In this document: positions 60,980-64,000 of the stretch, in pieces | Numbering within the stretch: the stretch's first letter is position 1 | Layout of the letters: each line of letters starts with the position of its first letter | DNA from: Beijerinckiaceae bacterium | GTDB lineage: Bacteria > Pseudomonadota > Alphaproteobacteria > Rhizobiales > Beijerinckiaceae | NCBI GenBank assembly: GCA_019753285.1 | Contig: JAIELD010000005.1 | Span: 62,001 to 126,000 of the forward strand | DNA: 64,000 bases | Reading direction: 5' to 3' | The notes under the pieces: model-generated | The model's input: only the letters and a program-made list of their open reading frames with translations | Database searches by the model: none | Told to the model about the DNA's origin: nothing | Position numbers and translations under genes: made by a program

Positions 60980-61140
60980 GTCAGCGTCTTTGCAATCCAG
61001 CGGCTTAGCCAGCTTGGAATGGTGCGGCGACCATAAGGCAAGCGTCGCAAAGGGAACAAAACGCCTCATCGGCGCTTTATGTCAACAGAGTGACAAGCAT
61101 CGCGGCATCTGCCGTGATGCTGTCTGGTTGGGGGGTGCCC

Positions 61141-62034
61141 ATGCACATCAGATACGGCTACAAAATCACGTTCGAGTTCGCCGCCGACACCCCCATCATC
61201 ACGATGCTCGACATCCATCCCTCCCGTCGTCACGACATCACGGAGCCGGACGAGCCGCGCTACACGCCTTCGATCGAGCCGGAGATCTATCAGGACAGCT
61301 TCGGCAATCTTTGCCGCCGCATCCTTGCGCCGCGCGGCACCCTGACGATCGAGAGCGAGGGTGTCGTCCACGATTCAGGCTTCCCCGATCCCATCGTCCC
61401 TGATGCCGAAGAAGTTCCGGTCGCTGCGCTGCCAGCCGAGACGCTGCTCTATCTGCTCGGCAGCCGGTATTGCGAGACGGACAAGCTCAGTCAGACCGCT
61501 TGGGATCGTTTCGGCTCGGTGCAGCCTGGCTGGTCACGCGTCCAGGCAATCGTCGATTTCGTGCATGAGCACATCACCTTCGGCTATCATCATGCAAGCT
61601 CGACGCGCAGCGCGCTCGATGTCTACAATGAGCGGGTCGGAGTCTGCCGCGACTTCGCCCATCTGGCTGTCACGCTCTGCCGGGCGATGAACATTCCGGC
61701 GCGTTACTGCACGGGTTATCTCGGCGACATCGGGGTGCCGAAAGACCCTGCACCGATGGATTTCAGCGCGTGGTTCGAGGTCTTCCTTGGCGATCGGTGG
61801 TATGCGTTCGACGCACGCCATAACCGTCCGCGCATCGGACGCATCCTCATCGGCATAGGGCGCGACGCCTCTGATGTGCCGATCATGAATTCGTTCGCGT
61901 CGCATCGCCTCGCCGGGTTCGAGGTGATCACCGACGAAATCGTCGGCCCGCGCTATCCCGCCACCTCGGAGGATCGCCGCCGTTATTGGGGCGGCTACAA
62001 GCGCGAAACCGCGTTGAAGCTTGTCAGCGGCTGA
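61141..62034 (+). CDS. Transglutaminase-like cysteine protease-fold protein
   Basis: A 297-residue protein from ATG 61141. An N-terminal beta domain (RYGYKITFEFAADTPIITML) precedes the transglutaminase core: ITFGYHHASSTRSALDVYNERVGVCRDFAHLAV with C169, then DFSAWFEVFLGDRWYAFDARHN with D224. The residue aligned with the catalytic His is S209 (FSAWFE in place of HAWVE). Proteins of this type occur beside Omp85 or circularly permuted ATP-grasp genes; here a TamA-like gene follows. Activity is doubtful without the His, though the substitution may be usual in this subgroup. Confidence 0.82.
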   Translation: MHIRYGYKITFEFAADTPIITMLDIHPSRRHDITEPDEPRYTPSIEPEIYQDSFGNLCRRILAPRGTLTIESEGVVHDSGFPDPIVPDAEEVPVAALPAETLLYLLGSRYCETDKLSQTAWDRFGSVQPGWSRVQAIVDFVHEHITFGYHHASSTRSALDVYNERVGVCRDFAHLAVTLCRAMNIPARYCTGYLGDIGVPKDPAPMDFSAWFEVFLGDRWYAFDARHNRPRIGRILIGIGRDASDVPIMNSFASHRLAGFEVITDEIVGPRYPATSEDRRRYWGGYKRETALKLVSG

Positions 62035-62107
62035 CACAAAACGACCCCATTTCGACGGTCAGTTAGGCGGGTCGCCGGGGCGGCCAAACGATAATCTGGG
62101 CAGGGCG

Positions 62108-64000
62108 ATGGCTTTGAGACTGGTCGCAGGCAGGCGGACTGCCGGCGCTTTCATCAAGACAGTCGCGACCTTGGCGGCGATCGGCATTCCGGCTCTGGCC
62201 GGCGGTCCGCTGCGGGCGTTCGAGTTTTCCTCGCTGGACGTTTTCGGCCTTTTCACCTCGAAAAACGAAACACCCGCCGCCAATCCGCAATCCCTGCCCT
62301 ATGCCGTGACCTTCGACGTAACGGGCGCTGACGACGTAAAAGCGGTTGCAGCGGCGCTGCAGGAAGCTTCCAACCTTTATAAGCTCCGCGCCAACCCGCC
62401 TCCCGACGCCGATGCTCTGGTGCGCCGCGCCGCCGCCGATCGCGGCCTGCTGCTCGATGCGCTATGGGCGCTCGGCTATTTCAACGCGGAGATCGGCATT
62501 GCGATCGCAGGCATCGACAACGCGTCAGAAGGGCGGCTTTCGTCAGCGGCACGCGGCATCGAGACCTTCCGCAACAAGGCACCGGTGCCGGTCGTCGTCA
62601 GGGTGCATGCCGGCCCACTCTTCACGCTACGCGCCTTCAGGCTGCTCATCCGCGGCGATGATGCGCAGCCATTGATCGACAATCCGGCAAAACGCGCCGA
62701 CCTCGAAGCCGGAGCGCCCGCGACCTCCATCAGGCTTCGGGCGGCGCAGGCGAAGATCGTCGACAGGCTACGCTCGCAATCTTATCCGCTCGCCAAGGTG
62801 ACCGCGCTCAGGCCGACGGTCGACCACGCGCTCGCCATCATGGATGTCGAGATGGATGTCGAGCCGGGACCGCTGGCCGGTTTCGGCGCCGTTTCCGTTG
62901 CCGGCACCAAGGACGTCGATCCGGCGGTGGTACGCTCCTTCATCTATCTCGAGCCGGGCGAGCCTTATTCGCCGAAAGCGATCGCCGACACGCGAAAGTC
63001 GATAGCCAAAATCGCAGCGATCGGCTCGATCCGCATCCGTGAGGATACGGCGCTCGACCGCGACGGCAACCTGCCGATCTTCGTCGAGGTGACGGAGCGC
63101 GCGCCGCGCCTCGTCGGGCTTTCGGCCCGTTACTCCACCATCGACGGACCGGCATTGCGGACCTACTGGGAACACCGCAACCTGTTCGGCGGCGCGGAGC
63201 GCCTCAGGCTCGACGCCGAGATATTCCTCGCGCCGCGCATCGACGGCACCACGATCAAGGATTTCGGCGACTTCCGCCGTTCGGACATCGGCGGACGGTT
63301 TTCGTTCCACTTCGAAAAGCCGGCGCTCGCCGGCTCGAGGAACGATCTTCTCGTCGATGGCAGCGCCGTGCGCGAGCGCATCGGCAATAATCGCTATGGC
63401 GGGTACACGGCACGCTATTTCGACGGAACAGCCGCGATCCGCCACCGCTTCTCCGACACGTTTTCGCTGCAGGCCGGCGTCGAAGGCGAGACAGGCCAGA
63501 CGAGCGACGTGCTGGGCCAGGTGAACTACACGCTCCTCGGCCTGCCGCTCGGCGTCAGATACGATAGCACGGACAATCTGCTCGATCCGACGAGGGGGGT
63601 CCGCGTCACTGGTTCGCTCACGCCCTACAAGGCGCTCGAAGGGCGAAGCGACGGCTTCGTCCAGACCAAGCTTGCGGCCTCGACCTACTACGCGCTCGAC
63701 GAGGACGCCCGCTACATCCTCGCCGCCCGCATCGGCTTCGGCTCGATCGTCGGCTCGGACCTTTCGGACATCCCCTCCAACCATCGCTTCTACGCCGGCG
63801 GCAGCGGCTCGGTGCGCGGCTACACCTACCGCACTATCAGCCCGTTGAGTCCATCGGGACAGCTCATCGGCGGCCGCAGCCTGATCGACGGCTCGCTCGA
63901 AGCACGCATCAAGCTGACGGACACGATCGGCGTCGTGCCCTTTGTCGATGCCGGCAGCGCCTTCCAGTCGAGCTATCCTGATTTCAACCAGACCATCGCG
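62108..64000 (+). CDS. TamA-like outer-membrane assembly factor (Omp85 family), 3' end outside window
   Basis: 631 codons are open to the window edge from ATG 62108. The N-terminus has a signal-like hydrophobic stretch (TVATLAAIGIPALAGGPLRAF). POTRA-type domains follow (YAVTFDVTGADDVKAVAAAL; SVAGTKDVDPAVVRSFIYLEPGEPYSPKAI; LPIFVEVTERAPRLVGLS). The beta barrel begins near residue 330 (GLSARYSTIDGPALRTYWEHRNLFGGAERLRL) and contains FYAGGSGSVRGY (the Omp85 lid-lock motif) and VVPFVDAGSAF. TamA with TamB inserts or stabilises outer-membrane proteins; a TamB gene would be expected just beyond the right edge. Confidence 0.9.
   Translation, partial: MALRLVAGRRTAGAFIKTVATLAAIGIPALAGGPLRAFEFSSLDVFGLFTSKNETPAANPQSLPYAVTFDVTGADDVKAVAAALQEASNLYKLRANPPPDADALVRRAAADRGLLLDALWALGYFNAEIGIAIAGIDNASEGRLSSAARGIETFRNKAPVPVVVRVHAGPLFTLRAFRLLIRGDDAQPLIDNPAKRADLEAGAPATSIRLRAAQAKIVDRLRSQSYPLAKVTALRPTVDHALAIMDVEMDVEPGPLAGFGAVSVAGTKDVDPAVVRSFIYLEPGEPYSPKAIADTRKSIAKIAAIGSIRIREDTALDRDGNLPIFVEVTERAPRLVGLSARYSTIDGPALRTYWEHRNLFGGAERLRLDAEIFLAPRIDGTTIKDFGDFRRSDIGGRFSFHFEKPALAGSRNDLLVDGSAVRERIGNNRYGGYTARYFDGTAAIRHRFSDTFSLQAGVEGETGQTSDVLGQVNYTLLGLPLGVRYDSTDNLLDPTRGVRVTGSLTPYKALEGRSDGFVQTKLAASTYYALDEDARYILAARIGFGSIVGSDLSDIPSNHRFYAGGSGSVRGYTYRTISPLSPSGQLIGGRSLIDGSLEARIKLTDTIGVVPFVDAGSAFQSSYPDFNQTIA

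Noticed and set aside
61053-61077. EcfG promoter before the transglutaminase-like gene
   Set aside because: GGAAC is present at 61053, but the bases 16 and 17 positions on read GCTT/CTTT, lacking GTT.

Overview
The window reads as a chromosomal segment of a high-GC alphaproteobacterium, probably a member of the Hyphomicrobiales (Rhizobiales). Four things point there: the protein types (fused PIG-L/methyltransferase, amino acid:carrier-protein ligase with DUF1839, PaoABC, DUF892 and PRC-barrel stress proteins), GGAAC-N16/17-CGTT promoters of the EcfG general-stress type, the compact overlapping operons, and the absence of any transposase, integrase, CRISPR array, rRNA or tRNA that I could recognise. 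There is no gene-free stretch longer than about 260 bases.

Layout. 1-4.9 kb: an exopolysaccharide locus with a polysaccharide export protein (cut by the left edge), a small lipoprotein and a STAS protein on the minus strand. Divergent from these are a GT4 glycosyltransferase and a fusion of a GT2 glycosyltransferase with an undecaprenyl-phosphate sugar-1-phosphate transferase. 5.5-8.5 kb: four tandem paralogous secreted proteins sharing a C-terminal signal (PAPLDPVGATLLGN, a hydrophobic stretch, an Arg cluster) that looks like a PEP-CTERM analogue with a different motif. 8.7-15.4 kb: a polar amino-acid ABC transporter with an embedded AstE/AspA-type deacylase, an Lrp/AsnC regulator, an arginase-fold protein and a divergent RpiR regulator. 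15.4-19.5 kb: a cyanate uptake and cyanase operon (cynABDS-like) behind a possible sigma-54 promoter. 19.6-25.5 kb: a GT87 membrane protein, then a sugar-acid catabolic group (IlvD/Edd dehydratase with a coupled secreted esterase, DapA-family lyase, atypical SDR).

25.6-33.2 kb: a tightly coupled six-gene operon built around an amino acid:[carrier protein] ligase (a class II seryl-tRNA-synthetase-like enzyme). It has its own carrier protein, an acyl-CoA dehydrogenase-like flavoprotein, DUF1839, a GH2-fold protein and a double alpha/beta hydrolase whose nucleophile positions hold Arg and Cys. Its product is unknown. It is preceded by a hairpin that would cover the ribosome binding site. 33.2-39.6 kb: general-stress genes and a CHASE3 hybrid histidine kinase. 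39.6-45.9 kb: a glycan cluster (three GT2s, a PIG-L deacetylase/methyltransferase fusion, a divergent acyl-CoA dehydrogenase). 45.9-49.7 kb: paoCBA aldehyde oxidoreductase. 50.0-59.6 kb: glycogen metabolism (glgX, glgA, glgB, malQ) with an SDR. 59.7-64 kb: a PNPOx-like stress protein, an orphan gene, a transglutaminase-like protein and a TamA-like Omp85 protein cut by the right edge.

The strongest cross-cutting signal is regulatory. Eleven well-placed EcfG-type promoters and one weaker one lie between 34.9 and 59.7 kb, in the correct orientation in front of stress genes, paoABC, the glycan cluster and both glycogen transcription units. I saw none in front of the genes before 34.9 kb. Much of the right part of the window is therefore likely one general-stress regulon. 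The most novel-looking systems are the four-paralog sorting-signal family with its shared upstream motif, and the amino acid:carrier-protein operon.
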